Translations under genes and position numbers: made by a program
Source of the DNA: Legionella sp. PC1000
GTDB taxonomy: Bacteria; Pseudomonadota; Gammaproteobacteria; Legionellales; Legionellaceae
Direction of reading: 5' to 3'
Length of the DNA: 64,000 nucleotides
Assembly: GCF_014109805.1 (NCBI RefSeq)
Contig: NZ_CP059400.1
Location: 2,698,001-2,762,000 of the forward strand
In this document: positions 29,443-39,157 of the stretch, one piece after another
Layout of the letters: every line of letters begins with the position of its first letter
How positions within the stretch are numbered: the first letter of the stretch is position 1
The notes under the pieces: model-generated
The model's database searches: none
What the model saw: only the letters and a program-made list of their open reading frames with translations
Told to the model about the DNA's origin: nothing

Positions 29443-30543
29443 TTACTCATCTAATCCAATTATTCTATCTGCAATGAATTCTAGCCTCTGCCTGTATTCA
29501 TGATGAGAGGAAATAGAACTCCCATCCGAGCGAAGACCACAACCACTCGCCCCCATCTCTAAAATTTTGTCCTTAGCATCATAAAAAGTTGCCAAAGCCA
29601 GTTTAGCAGTAATACTTTTATTTTTGGGGCTCCAGGTATTTACTGCATTTGGATCGAGAAATGGAGATGTTTTGTTGTTTGCATTTTGAGCAAAATGCCT
29701 TAATATATCTAAATTCCCCACTCTATAAGCATCCAATATCTGGTTTAGTGCTCTAATTTTATTAGATCTTCTTGAATCATATAAATAAAACCTAAACCAT
29801 GAGGATCTATCATTTTTCAATTCAGCCAGATGTGTTTCCAATTTTCTTAAAAGATCTCGATTGGGTATAAATGGAGATAAAGCCATACTACTTGAGAATC
29901 TGGTTCTTAACGTAATATCTTCTGAACGAATCCATCGATATGCTTCTCTCGGACTTCCATCTTTAACAATTCCCAGTTTAGGGAAAAAAACTAATTCTTT
30001 GGCAATTACACAGTCAATATTTCGTACCCAGCAACCTAATTCTCTGCTAAGAAGCTTTTGTGCTTCATTTTTCTTATGCGGACCACTAAAATCTTTTACA
30101 CCGAAATTAAAATCTGTACCCCAAAAAACTCTTATCTCATTATGGGATTGAACAAAATCACGGGCTAATTTCATTGGATGACCTGGAGTTTTTATAGCAT
30201 TTTTCGCATCATATTTTCGTGCATGACAGAAAAACACATCCTGCTTACTTTCTGCATCTGTTCCCAGTATTGCAAGAGCCATACATCCAATTAATCCACT
30301 GGTCCATAATAGATCAACACCAGCATGTTTTATATCTTTAATAATCACAGCAGGACCATTTCCAGGTTCATTTCCATGCAAGCCTATAACCCCATCTATG
30401 GCTGATTCCATCCATGATTCTTCTCCGGTATAAACTTTTATTGGGCCTGCTCCAGAGAGATCCACATTCTTGCCCCAATGACTTCCGCATTGGTTCAATT
30501 CTTTTCCAAACTCTCGTATAGAAATCACTTTCTCTTTTGACAA
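29443..30543 (-). CDS. Candidate Cys-His deamidase effector (CheD/CNF-like N-terminal half)
   Basis: 366 residues, TTG start with GAGG 9 nt upstream; no signal peptide. I know no named homologue. Residues 65-195 can be laid on the CheD fold: TSGLIGC with C87, a strand then H107 in FFCHARKY, IRVFWGTDFNFG in place of the CheD AKxFGGA segment, then NEAQKLLSRELGCWV and LVFFPKLGIVK, like the final helix and strands of CheD. An SGxxGC Cys followed by a His about 15-20 residues on is the catalytic pair of CheD, CNF1 and related glutamine deamidases. Residues 205-360 are helical, in the manner of Legionella effector C-termini. A translocated deamidase is inference; an unrelated fold is possible. Confidence 0.6.
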   Translation of the reverse strand: MSKEKVISIREFGKELNQCGSHWGKNVDLSGAGPIKVYTGEESWMESAIDGVIGLHGNEPGNGPAVIIKDIKHAGVDLLWTSGLIGCMALAILGTDAESKQDVFFCHARKYDAKNAIKTPGHPMKLARDFVQSHNEIRVFWGTDFNFGVKDFSGPHKKNEAQKLLSRELGCWVRNIDCVIAKELVFFPKLGIVKDGSPREAYRWIRSEDITLRTRFSSSMALSPFIPNRDLLRKLETHLAELKNDRSSWFRFYLYDSRRSNKIRALNQILDAYRVGNLDILRHFAQNANNKTSPFLDPNAVNTWSPKNKSITAKLALATFYDAKDKILEMGASGCGLRSDGSSISSHHEYRQRLEFIADRIIGLDE

Positions 30544-30898
30544 TGTTGAAATCCTCTTAGATGACTCAAATCATACTTATCTGATTTGAGTATTTAGGAC
30601 TGGGGTATGAATAATATAGTTGATTTTTTAAATAGAATGAAAAAGATCTCAAGGCCCGTCTGCTGAATGCAATTTACTCTACATCGCTGAAAACAATCCA
30701 TCTCTACCCGACGCGTCGGCAGAGATGTCATCAAAGAGAGTGTTGCTTGCCACCAGGCTACTTGCTGGACTTAGAGGCCTTGCCTTATACAACTGACTTG
30801 GACTAATTTTTGATTATCTGTTTCAAATATAAAAAATAAAAATCTGCCTATACTATAAGGAAGCACAAAATGCGCTTTACGCAACTTAAGGAATTAAG
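30544..30898. other. 355-bp intergenic region with one hairpin
   Basis: Divergent spacer between the deamidase-like gene and the 30899 gene, so it should hold promoters for both. The one clear structure is CATCTCT-AC-CCGAC-GC-GTCGG-C-AGAGATG at 30699-30727, an interrupted 12-bp stem around the palindrome CCGACGCGTCGG. No T-run follows. I see no gene here. Confidence 0.5.
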
Positions 30899-31483
30899 AT
30901 GTCGACTAAGTGGATAAAAAGTCATTTGGCTTTGGTGGCTGGACTGTCGTTGCCAATACTACTCATGCTTGTTTTCGTTATTTCAAATATTCCTTTTTTT
31001 AAAACAGATCCTCCACGTTATAATCTTCTATTTTCTATCTTGGATTCTTCCGCTTCCCCCTTTCCTGTACAAGTCAACTTTATAGTTAAAAATGATCAAT
31101 TAATAGCTCAATATTCAAAAGTTCAAAATAATTATTGGGGAATTAAAAAACTCTATTTTTTTGACGCAAAAAAACAAAAAGTCCAAGAAATTCCCATAGA
31201 TTTTCCCCACTTTAACAACAACACAAATTTCAAAGAAGAGGTGGTGGAATCAACCAAAAAATTTAAACTGGATACCTCACTGGAATCTCCTGACGGTTAT
31301 GTCCTATACACAAACAACGATAACTTAAACACAGGATTACTCTCAGATCTTTTTCTTGGCAGCCATTATCGAAATAATACGATCTGTCTCAAAAAGAATT
31401 CTAGCTGCGTCAAATTATATAATTTAGGTACACGCTACTTTACTTCAAATAATGTCCAATTTATTGGTTGGGTTAAACCATGA
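30899..31483 (+). CDS. Membrane-anchored protein of unknown function
   Basis: 194 residues. One N-terminal membrane helix (about 11-31) then a mostly beta, Asn/Lys-rich domain that should face the periplasm. I do not recognise it. Its stop overlaps the start of the next membrane gene (ATGA), so the two form an operon. DUF2157-type membrane proteins are often paired with a small anchored partner (GDYXXLXY type); this protein may play that part but lacks a clear motif. Confidence 0.65.
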   Translation: MSTKWIKSHLALVAGLSLPILLMLVFVISNIPFFKTDPPRYNLLFSILDSSASPFPVQVNFIVKNDQLIAQYSKVQNNYWGIKKLYFFDAKKQKVQEIPIDFPHFNNNTNFKEEVVESTKKFKLDTSLESPDGYVLYTNNDNLNTGLLSDLFLGSHYRNNTICLKKNSSCVKLYNLGTRYFTSNNVQFIGWVKP

Positions 31484-32703
31484 ATAAAGAAGAGGCATTA
31501 GAAAAAATCGTGGAGCTCGCCAAACGTTATCAAATCGAGATTAGAGAAATCGCATTGGCATTGAAACCCGCTCAGACTACAAGCCCCGCAGAGCAAACAA
31601 ATTGGTTAAATAAACTGTACAGCTATATAGGCGGGATTCTTATTTTTGCAGGTATTTGCGCATTGATTGCCATGAAATGGCAAGACTTTAATCTCTACGA
31701 ACGTGTTACCTTGACGTTAGGTTTTGGTTTTTGCTCATTCATTTTGGCATTTGTATGTCTAAAATACCCTCATTACCAAAAAGCTTCGCCACCTTTATTT
31801 TTGATTGCGCTATTCCTCGAACCCGCAGGACTTATCATTTTGTTGCAGGAATACGATTTAATGCTGCCAATATGGTGGATATTAATCATAGCTATTATCT
31901 ATTTCACTCATCAACGTTTTGCCATTTTATCGGATAAACCGCTCATTCTTGCAATCACGACTGTTGTATTTGGATGGATTCTTTTCGCCTACACAGTGGA
32001 TAATAGCCGTATTATTTTAAATTTAGGTTTTGGCTTTTTAATCTTCCTTCTGGGTCTTTATTACCAAGAGAAGCAATATAAAATCACAGCTCCTTTATTT
32101 CTTGTTGCAGCAATCCTTGAAGCCAGTGGATTGCTTACCCTCTTATCACAATACACTTCCATATTGATGCCTACCTGGGGGGTACTTGTAGTTAGCTTGA
32201 TTCTCTTTCTGCAACACGGCATTGCTTTTATAGGCACCAGGCAGACGGTATTAGCTTTTATTTCCTTGATTTTCCTCTATTCTTTTTTCCTGGCAGCATT
32301 TGAATTACTTGGTGTACCAGAGCGGTTAAAATGGTTTATTCTCAGCAGCTCCTTATTAGCTGTCAGTTCATTTATAAACCACTCAAAGTATCAAAGTATT
32401 GCAGGGTTACTTTTTTTCATATCATCACTGACACTGCTCTTAGTAACATTCGACATCGTTAAAGGTAAACCTTATGAAATACTTTATTTGGGATTATCTT
32501 GTGGCTTAATTTATATGGCCATTATAGAAAGCAGCCGAGTCTTACTCATAATTGCAAGCTTGGCGACACTTGGCTTCATTTTATATTTTTCAAGCCAGCA
32601 TTTCCCACATACTATAGGTTGGCCAATTACTTTGATTTTAATTGGAATACTCTTAATTGGCGTCAGTGGTATTGTCATCAAATTAAATAAAAAATATATG
32701 TAG
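31480..32703 (+). CDS. DUF2157-like multi-pass membrane protein
   Basis: 407 residues. A short cytosolic N-terminus (KRYQIEIREIALAL) precedes about 12 membrane helices, beginning YSYIGGILIFAGICALIAMKW, the start typical of DUF2157. Its function is unknown in the family. The middle holds two similar segments (SPPLFLIALFLEPAGLIILLQEYDLMLPIWW and a copy near residue 205, APLFLVAAILEASGLLTLLSQY), so the protein seems to carry an internal duplication. It is coupled to the upstream gene by a 4-bp overlap. Confidence 0.7.
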   Translation: MNKEEALEKIVELAKRYQIEIREIALALKPAQTTSPAEQTNWLNKLYSYIGGILIFAGICALIAMKWQDFNLYERVTLTLGFGFCSFILAFVCLKYPHYQKASPPLFLIALFLEPAGLIILLQEYDLMLPIWWILIIAIIYFTHQRFAILSDKPLILAITTVVFGWILFAYTVDNSRIILNLGFGFLIFLLGLYYQEKQYKITAPLFLVAAILEASGLLTLLSQYTSILMPTWGVLVVSLILFLQHGIAFIGTRQTVLAFISLIFLYSFFLAAFELLGVPERLKWFILSSSLLAVSSFINHSKYQSIAGLLFFISSLTLLLVTFDIVKGKPYEILYLGLSCGLIYMAIIESSRVLLIIASLATLGFILYFSSQHFPHTIGWPITLILIGILLIGVSGIVIKLNKKYM

Positions 32704-32827
32704 GGGGTATGTTTACCATTCGCTAGCTTGCGAAATGCTGTGATTTTAAAACATCGAAACGAACATATATGAAGCATGTGGGTATTGCAGCGTTTTGTAA
32801 AAGAGAGTAACAGCCCCTTAACATAAA

Positions 32828-34087
32828 TTACTGTACAGGATTCAATTCCCCCTCTTTCTCTACTTCATCCAGGTCGTGTTGACCTTCTTTAGTTTGCTCT
32901 TTTATCAATATTAAAAAAGGGATAAATGCTAAAGCAAATAATATAGAGAGTTGATATAAACCTACCCAGCCTATAGCCATTTGAATGCTTGCAGCGACAG
33001 GTCCAGAAAGAATACGAGGTATTGTCGATAAAGCCACGAGCATGGAAAACTGAGTTCCAGTATATTGTTTATTTACCAATCGCATGAATAAAGCCACCAG
33101 GGCGGTAGAACCCATCCCTGCTGCAAAATTGTCAAAAAAAACTGCAATTGCCAATAAGGTAACATTCTTTCCTACTATTGCTAAAACAACAAATAATACA
33201 TTAGTTAATGCTTGCAGTAAGCCAAAAAAAAGCAAGGAGCGATATAAGGAAAAACGTATCAATAAAAATCCCGCGCACAAACCTCCAAGTAAGATGGATC
33301 CAACTCCCAGCATTTTATTGATGTAACCAATTGTCTCTAAAGAAAAACCAAGCCCTTGGATTAAAAAAGGCATGACAATGCCGCTGGTAGTCGTAGTAAA
33401 TGCTTCACCGAGCTTATAACAAAAAATAAAGAGTAAAAGAGGAATAACCCCCGGACGGAACATTAACTCCTTAACAGGAGCTAAGAAAGATAAAGCCAAA
33501 TTATTTTTTTCTTTGATTGGCACACTAGGTTCTTGACTCAAGAAAACAGCGAACATGCCAGCAATCATCATGAGGCCCATAAAGCGATAAGTAAAAGCCC
33601 AGCCTAATTTCTGCGCCATAACCAATGCCAAACCACCCGACAACAATAAAGCAATCCGATAACCTAGTACTGCTAAAGAGGCGCCTAAAGCATGTTCGCT
33701 AGTTGGCAAATATTCTGCTCGATGTGCATCGATTGCTATATCCTGAGTGGCAGAAAAACAAGCTAAAATCAAAGCCAGAAAAGCCATCAATTTAGGATAT
33801 TGTTCTGGAGTAAACCAAGCCATTAAATTGAATCCAAGAAGCAAAAGACATTGCATGCTTAAAATCCAACTTCGTCTCTTACCCATACTGAATAAGGAAT
33901 AGCGATCCAGAATAGGTCCCCAGAAAATACGATAAGCGTAGGGTAAACTAATTAAACTTAATGTTCCTGTAGCAAAGACAGACATCCCACTGTATGCAAA
34001 CCATGCCTGCAAAGTACTACTGATTAATGCCATGGGTAAGCCAGAGGAAAAACCTAAAATGAAAACAATAAATAGGCGTTTGTTCAT
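32828..34087 (-). CDS. AmpG-like MFS permease
   Basis: 419 residues with 12 membrane helices. The N-terminus FILGFSSGLPMALISSTLQAWF and the PYAYRIFWGPILDRYSL loop are typical of AmpG, which imports GlcNAc-anhydroMurNAc peptides for wall recycling. The loop 2-3 motif D-R-Y plus GKRRSWIL is also present. Members of this family in Legionella are numerous and some may carry other solutes, so the substrate is likely but not certain. Confidence 0.75.
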   Translation of the reverse strand: MNKRLFIVFILGFSSGLPMALISSTLQAWFAYSGMSVFATGTLSLISLPYAYRIFWGPILDRYSLFSMGKRRSWILSMQCLLLLGFNLMAWFTPEQYPKLMAFLALILACFSATQDIAIDAHRAEYLPTSEHALGASLAVLGYRIALLLSGGLALVMAQKLGWAFTYRFMGLMMIAGMFAVFLSQEPSVPIKEKNNLALSFLAPVKELMFRPGVIPLLLFIFCYKLGEAFTTTTSGIVMPFLIQGLGFSLETIGYINKMLGVGSILLGGLCAGFLLIRFSLYRSLLFFGLLQALTNVLFVVLAIVGKNVTLLAIAVFFDNFAAGMGSTALVALFMRLVNKQYTGTQFSMLVALSTIPRILSGPVAASIQMAIGWVGLYQLSILFALAFIPFLILIKEQTKEGQHDLDEVEKEGELNPVQ

Positions 34088-34161
34088 CTTGCGGATCTCT
34101 CTAAGGCAGGATAACTTGTTCTCTAAAGGAAAATCTCACTTTTGTTTTCGAGTGAGAAACG

Positions 34162-34185
34162 ATAAGGAGGGAAACCCCTCCTTAT
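34162..34185 (-). terminator. Terminator hairpin after mip
   Basis: ATAAGGAGGG pairs with CCCTCCTTAT-type bases (34162-34171 with 34176-34185), a 10-bp stem with a 4-nt loop, starting 3 bp past the mip stop. In the mip direction it is followed by CGTTTCTC, so the T-tract is weak. Confidence 0.65.
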
Positions 34186-34188
34186 TGA

Positions 34189-34887
34189 TTAGGCAGATTT
34201 TTTCACAGAAATCAAATGAATTTTGAAAATCAAAGTTTCATTTGGACCTATAGGACCACCTACGCTACGTGGGCCATAAGCTAAGTCTGAAGGTACATAA
34301 ATTTCCCAAGTAGAACCGGCAGGCATTAATTGTAATGCTTCAGTCCAACCAGGAATCACTTGTGATACTTGGAATGTAGCTGGCTTACCTGTTTTTTCAG
34401 TGCTATCAAATACAGTACCATCAATTAAAGTACCAGTGTATTCAACAGTTACTGTGTCTGATTTACCTGGCTTATTTCCTGTACCTGCTTCAATAACTTT
34501 ATATTGTAAACCGCTAGGCAGTACCGTTACGCCAGATTTTGATTTGTTAGTTGATAAAAAAGCATCTCCTTTAGATTTGTTTTCTTCTGCCTTTTTATTA
34601 AACTCGGCGCTGCGTTTCGCCATCAATTCTTTTTGGAATTTATTCAGAACATCTTTCATTTGTTGTTCTGTCAAAATCAATTGGGCACCAGACATTCCAT
34701 CTTGCATTCCTTTAGCTAATGCGTCCGGATTAATATCAATACCTTGATTTTTGAAGTTTTTTCCTAAATCAGCACCAATACTATAAGATAATTTATCCTT
34801 ATCCGTAACAAGCGATGTAGCATCAGCAGCCATTACTGTAGACATTGCCAGCCCCATGACGGCCGCAGTGACCAATTTCATCTTCAT
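34189..34887 (-). CDS. mip: Mip, macrophage infectivity potentiator (FKBP-type PPIase)
   Basis: 232 residues from the ATG at 34887 (L. pneumophila Mip has 233); the frame extends 11 codons upstream without need. Signal peptide [20 protein letters not shown], an N-terminal dimerisation part and long connecting helix (about 25-120), then the FKBP domain ([57 protein letters not shown]). The protein is exported, dimeric, and known in L. pneumophila to aid infection of macrophages and amoebae. The match to my memory of that sequence is very high and is the strongest clue to genus. Confidence 0.98.
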   Translation of the reverse strand: MKMKLVTAAVMGLAMSTVMAADATSLVTDKDKLSYSIGADLGKNFKNQGIDINPDALAKGMQDGMSGAQLILTEQQMKDVLNKFQKELMAKRSAEFNKKAEENKSKGDAFLSTNKSKSGVTVLPSGLQYKVIEAGTGNKPGKSDTVTVEYTGTLIDGTVFDSTEKTGKPATFQVSQVIPGWTEALQLMPAGSTWEIYVPSDLAYGPRSVGGPIGPNETLIFKIHLISVKKSA

Positions 34888-35198
34888 AAAGAATCCCCTT
34901 GTAGTCTTTCTATTGTGCATATCTTTCCAATTGTGATAGAAAAAGATATTACATTTTAAAATGCAACATAATTCTGCCTAAATTCATGTAAAATTACCAG
35001 TCTTTAAGCTCGATTAATTGTAACTATATTATAAAGCTCATTGCATTAAGGATATTCTTAATGCATATCAATTTATAGACTAATTCAGCAAAGGATGCAC
35101 GTCAAATTATTAAAGTAAATTGTCCGCTATAATTAAAATAGACAAATAATTAAGATTTCTCTACACTTTGCACTAATTGTAACAAGAGATTATCCCAC
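34888..35198. promoter_or_regulatory. Divergent region between mip and sdaA
   Basis: 311 bp of AT-rich sequence that must carry promoters for both genes. A perfect inverted repeat TGCATTAAG-6-CTTAATGCA sits at 35042-35065. TATAAT occurs at 35128-35133 on the plus strand, 65 bp before the sdaA ATG, without a well-spaced -35. Confidence 0.5.
35042..35065. promoter_or_regulatory. Inverted repeat, possible operator
   Basis: TGCATTAAG (35042-35050), spacer GATATT, CTTAATGCA (35057-35065): perfect 9-bp arms, AT-rich, about 135 bp before sdaA and 155 bp before mip. This is the shape of a dimeric regulator site; the regulator is unknown. Confidence 0.4.
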
Positions 35199-36575
35199 AT
35201 GAACATCAGTGTATTTGATTTATTTTCCATTGGAATTGGCCCATCAAGCTCGCATACTGTAGGGCCTATGCTTGCCGCTAATGCGTTCTTAAAGTTACTG
35301 GAAGACAAACAACTCATGAATCAAGTTCAACGGGTTAAAACCGAACTTTACGGTTCGCTGGCTTTAACCGGAAAAGGTCATGGAACAGATAAAGCCATTT
35401 TAAATGGACTTGAAAATAAAACACCAGAAACTGTTGCTCCTGAGTCTATGGTGCCGCGCATGCATGAAATCATTCACTCTCGTACGTTAAACCTGGCAGG
35501 TAAGAAAAATATTAACTTTAACGAAGCAACTGATTTTCTTTTTTTACAAAAAGAGCTCTTGCCCAAACATTCTAATGGGATGCGTTTTTCTGCTTTTGAT
35601 AGCCAGAACAATTTATTAATTGCACAAGTTTATTACTCAATTGGCGGTGGTTTTATTACTACTGAAGAAGATTTTTCCAAAACTACTGAAGATACAAACC
35701 CACCCCCATATCCATTTTCAACAGCAGCCCAACTTCTAGAACTGTGTCAAAAAAATAATTTAAGCATAGCGGAATTAATGTTAATTAATGAAAAAACCTG
35801 GCGTAGCACAGAAGAAATCCATCAGGGCATTTTGGCAATTGCCAAAGTCATGGATGATTGCATTGCCAATGGATGTAAACACGATGGTATTTTACCCGGC
35901 GGGCTTAATTTAAAAAGACGTGCTCCTGATTTACATAAAAAACTCATGAATGAAAAAGGAGTAAAAAGCATTTTTGAGCAATCCGATATTATGAATTGGT
36001 TAAATCTTTATGCCATGGCAGTCAATGAAGAAAATGCAGCGGGCGGACGTATCGTTACCGCTCCAACTAATGGTGCAGCAGGCATTATTCCCGCAGTACT
36101 AAAATATTGCCAACATGCCCACGATAAAATGAGTGATGAAGATATTTATACCTATTTCCTTACTGCCGCTGCCATAGGCATACTTTACAAAAAAGGAGCT
36201 TCCATTTCTGGAGCCGAAGTAGGCTGCCAAGGCGAGGTGGGTGTTGCCTCCTCTATGGCTGCAGCAGGTCTTACAGCGGTTCTTGGAGGAACCGTAGCTC
36301 AGGTAGAAAATGCCGCAGAAATTGCCATGGAACATCATTTGGGTATGACCTGTGATCCAGTCTTGGGTTTGGTACAAATACCCTGTATTGAACGCAATGC
36401 AATGGGTGCAGTAAAAGCAGTGAATGCAACACGGATGGCGCTTATTGGTGATGGCCAACATCAAATTTCTTTAGATAAAGTAATCAAGACCATGAAACAA
36501 ACCGGAATGGACATGCAAAGTATTTATAAAGAAACTTCGATGGGGGGATTGGCGGTTAATCTACCTGAGTGTTAA
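35199..36575 (+). CDS. sdaA: L-serine ammonia-lyase (L-serine dehydratase)
   Basis: 458 residues, single-chain type like E. coli SdaA/SdaB. It deaminates serine to pyruvate. The N-terminal [18 protein letters not shown], the central [16 protein letters not shown] and the cluster region [17 protein letters not shown] with [22 protein letters not shown] (Cys ligands of the [4Fe-4S] cluster) are clear. Serine is a preferred carbon source of Legionella. Its TAA shares TTAA with the stop of the convergent YopJ-like gene. Confidence 0.96.
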   Translation: MNISVFDLFSIGIGPSSSHTVGPMLAANAFLKLLEDKQLMNQVQRVKTELYGSLALTGKGHGTDKAILNGLENKTPETVAPESMVPRMHEIIHSRTLNLAGKKNINFNEATDFLFLQKELLPKHSNGMRFSAFDSQNNLLIAQVYYSIGGGFITTEEDFSKTTEDTNPPPYPFSTAAQLLELCQKNNLSIAELMLINEKTWRSTEEIHQGILAIAKVMDDCIANGCKHDGILPGGLNLKRRAPDLHKKLMNEKGVKSIFEQSDIMNWLNLYAMAVNEENAAGGRIVTAPTNGAAGIIPAVLKYCQHAHDKMSDEDIYTYFLTAAAIGILYKKGASISGAEVGCQGEVGVASSMAAAGLTAVLGGTVAQVENAAEIAMEHHLGMTCDPVLGLVQIPCIERNAMGAVKAVNATRMALIGDGQHQISLDKVIKTMKQTGMDMQSIYKETSMGGLAVNLPEC

Positions 36576-37606
36576 AAAGGGCTATAATCCGCTCTTTTAA
36601 TACTTTGCTCTATTGCTTCCTCTAGACCAGATAAGAGATGTCTTTGTATTCCTTCACTAATTACGCGAGCATCCTCCAAAGAGCTTATGGAAGAGGATGC
36701 CTCTCTTATTTCTCCACCTAACTTTTCCATTTTTTTATTAACTCTCATGTTCTTCTGTTGTTCTGAGCCAGCACGATCCTCAACGAAGAACAAATTTTTA
36801 CGAATAGAACTCCACGCGGTCTCACCTTTATTATTCACCACTACCCCTCTATGCTCTTCAGAATCTCGAACTTCTTTTTCTAAATCAGATACAGAATGTT
36901 TTGTCCGTAAAAGCCTAACGGGTAAAGGAGCAACTACTATATTAAAATTATAGATGTCATTGAGTTCTTCCTCTGTATAATAATTCGCTAAAGACTCTCG
37001 GAACTTAGATAGTGTGTCAATTGCTTCCTGATTTTTCCCTTCGTGTTGATGGGAATTCATATAGTCATAAATGGGACAATAATCCGTTTGATTCGATAAC
37101 ATCGAAATATTATCAGTCGTAAAATAAGCACACACGCGACCCTTAACTTGCAAAATATCTGTGGGGATATAGACTTTCAGAGTACACATTTTACTTAAAT
37201 TGCCGAACTCCATCCTGCTGCTTAATAAATTAGTAAAAACTAACGCTTGACTAAATCCCAAAGGATCACAGATCAAAATATCTAAAGTAGGAAGAATCTC
37301 ATCGTTAAAATTAAAATTAAATTCTAAAAAGGACCAATGATTTAATTGCTCACTACCATCCCATTTTGAAATACCAATTTGGAATCGTAAACTCTCATTA
37401 GAATAGGTAATCATTCGCTCAACAAGCTCGGCTAACCAATCCAGTTCATTAGTGCTCATTGCGAACGCATTGAAGTCCCCATTTCTTTTTTTTTCCTTCC
37501 GTTTCATTTCTTTTAAATAAAAGAAAAATGCCATAAGTTCTGGAGAAATATTACCTGGATTCTTACTGAGAGCTAACAGTTCTTTGATTTCAGAGATACT
37601 TTTCAT
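36572..37606 (-). CDS. YopJ-family acetyltransferase-like protein, putative secreted effector
   Basis: 344 residues from the ATG at 37606; the frame runs 37 codons further upstream through very AT-rich sequence that I treat as non-coding. No signal peptide. The layout follows clan CE/YopJ: H90 in NHWSFLEF, D114 in LICDPLG (Glu in YopJ), Q153 and C159 in [11 protein letters not shown], giving His, acidic, Gln-x5-Cys with YopJ-like spacing (45 residues from acid to Cys). The C-terminal half keeps [11 protein letters not shown] and [11 protein letters not shown], matching the YopJ segments LPVxFYKHxQ and VNKKxET that bind inositol hexakisphosphate. YopJ proteins acetylate host Ser, Thr or Lys. 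Neighbours are housekeeping genes (sdaA, tilS), consistent with a lone effector insertion. Start and substrate are unsure. Confidence 0.8.
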   Translation of the reverse strand: MKSISEIKELLALSKNPGNISPELMAFFFYLKEMKRKEKKRNGDFNAFAMSTNELDWLAELVERMITYSNESLRFQIGISKWDGSEQLNHWSFLEFNFNFNDEILPTLDILICDPLGFSQALVFTNLLSSRMEFGNLSKMCTLKVYIPTDILQVKGRVCAYFTTDNISMLSNQTDYCPIYDYMNSHQHEGKNQEAIDTLSKFRESLANYYTEEELNDIYNFNIVVAPLPVRLLRTKHSVSDLEKEVRDSEEHRGVVVNNKGETAWSSIRKNLFFVEDRAGSEQQKNMRVNKKMEKLGGEIREASSSISSLEDARVISEGIQRHLLSGLEEAIEQSIKRADYSPF

Positions 37607-37828
37607 GATATGAACAATTTGATAGTTAATTATTTCATTTAAATTAATATAAATAAAATTAACTAAAATAAAAACCATTTTTTGAAAAAATAACCAAAAT
37701 ATATTTTTTATTTTCAATACGATAGATTTTTATTTTTTGTTGGGGATGAATGAATATGGAACATTTAAATCGTCAATAAACAAGAATAAGGGTTACAACG
37801 TAATACAGGTTATATTTTTTACAATATC

Positions 37829-39157
37829 TCAATCAATAGTATGCTGCTCAGCGAAACCATCAACGAAAATCCAAGCATCAGATTGTTCTTTAGCAAAGAA
37901 TAAATCACTCATTGCATATCCAACTACTGCTGCAAGTTTATCATTAAAATAAATTAAAGGAATTCGCTCTCTTAACCAAGGAGGAACCCCCCACTCCTGG
38001 AACAATTTTTTTAAACGCTTAGTCTGTCCATGCAAGGAAAACTCCTCTCCACCTTGTCTAAATCGGACAAATACTTTTGCATCGGCAGGAATGATTACCC
38101 CCTGATTGTTTTTTTTTGCCACTAAATTAATGCGTGCATCGGGAATCACTAAAGGTAAAGGAAATAAAGACCACTCAATACAGGAAGGTAAATTATTTGC
38201 ATTTTTCCTAACTAAATATAAATGCTTTTGGTAACGACGCACAGTGACTTCACCCCAACTCACTGCAGGAGTCGCATCTTCACTAGCAAAGATCACTTCA
38301 TCAATCAGACGCCAGAAAGTCACCGTGGAGGGCAGTTGGAGTTGATTGTTTTTCAACCAGACCCTGAGAGCATTTGCTATACGATCTCGGCTAAGGGTTT
38401 CTAATGGGGTAATCAATAAAGAGTTATTTGTTAATTTTCCAAGGTTTTCTTCCAATATCATATCTTGAGCTGCCAACATATCCAGATTTCTTTTAGCCTG
38501 TTGGCAATGAAGCGCTGTTCTAGCGATATTACCCACAACTCCAGGCCATTTTCTTTTCAACAAAGGCATAATGTGTTGACGTAAGTAATTTCGTGAATAG
38601 CTGGTATCCTGATTGCTCTCATCTTCTATCCAGTTCAATTGATGAAAGGCAGCGTAATGTTCCAATTGTTCTCGTGAATGAGTTAACAAAGGCCTGGCAA
38701 TTTTTCCCGGTTCCAATTGACCAAAATCAGACATAGCAGCCAAGCCATCAACTCCGGAGCCACGAAAAAGTTGCAAAAGAACTGTTTCTGCCTGATCGTT
38801 TAAATGATGTCCTGAAATTAAGCAATCTTGCTCTGTAAGTAAAGAAGAAAAAACTGCATACCTGGCAATGCGTGCCCTCTCTTCAACATTGGCTGAACAA
38901 TCAAATTGTACCGTTTGAGTAATTAAAGGAATACCTAAATTCTGGCAAAACTGTTGGCAATGTAATTGCCAACGAGGGGCATTCGCACTGATACCATGGT
39001 TTACATGCACTGCGATTAATTTAGCAAGCAAGGTAGGGTGGGAAGCCAGAACATGCAACAGCACTGTTGAGTCAAGTCCACCACTAAAACCTATAATTAA
39101 TTTATTAAAATGACTTAGGCGAGAAAACCACTCAGTGCTCAATAAAGGTTTAATCAC
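37829..39157 (-). CDS. tilS: tRNA(Ile)-lysidine synthetase
   Basis: 442 residues. The PP-loop [11 protein letters not shown] lies near residue 24, followed by [11 protein letters not shown] and [21 protein letters not shown], with the C-terminal TilS substrate-binding domains. It converts C34 of the CAU-anticodon tRNA-Ile to lysidine so that it reads AUA. GTG start overlapping the end of accA by 8 bp, a common accA-tilS pairing. Confidence 0.95.
   Translation of the reverse strand: MIKPLLSTEWFSRLSHFNKLIIGFSGGLDSTVLLHVLASHPTLLAKLIAVHVNHGISANAPRWQLHCQQFCQNLGIPLITQTVQFDCSANVEERARIARYAVFSSLLTEQDCLISGHHLNDQAETVLLQLFRGSGVDGLAAMSDFGQLEPGKIARPLLTHSREQLEHYAAFHQLNWIEDESNQDTSYSRNYLRQHIMPLLKRKWPGVVGNIARTALHCQQAKRNLDMLAAQDMILEENLGKLTNNSLLITPLETLSRDRIANALRVWLKNNQLQLPSTVTFWRLIDEVIFASEDATPAVSWGEVTVRRYQKHLYLVRKNANNLPSCIEWSLFPLPLVIPDARINLVAKKNNQGVIIPADAKVFVRFRQGGEEFSLHGQTKRLKKLFQEWGVPPWLRERIPLIYFNDKLAAVVGYAMSDLFFAKEQSDAWIFVDGFAEQHTID

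Noticed and set aside
28391..30543. Integrated prophage or ICE at tRNA-Leu
   Set aside because: No integrase, no duplicated tRNA 3' end that I could find within the window; at most a small accessory stretch.
36099..36464. 121-codon minus-strand ORF inside sdaA
   Set aside because: sdaA is certain here; the antisense product is rich in His, Cys and Tyr without family likeness.
37607..37717. N-terminal extension of the YopJ-like protein
   Set aside because: Extremely A/T-rich Ile/Phe/Asn coding, no ribosome site; more likely leader sequence than a membrane anchor.
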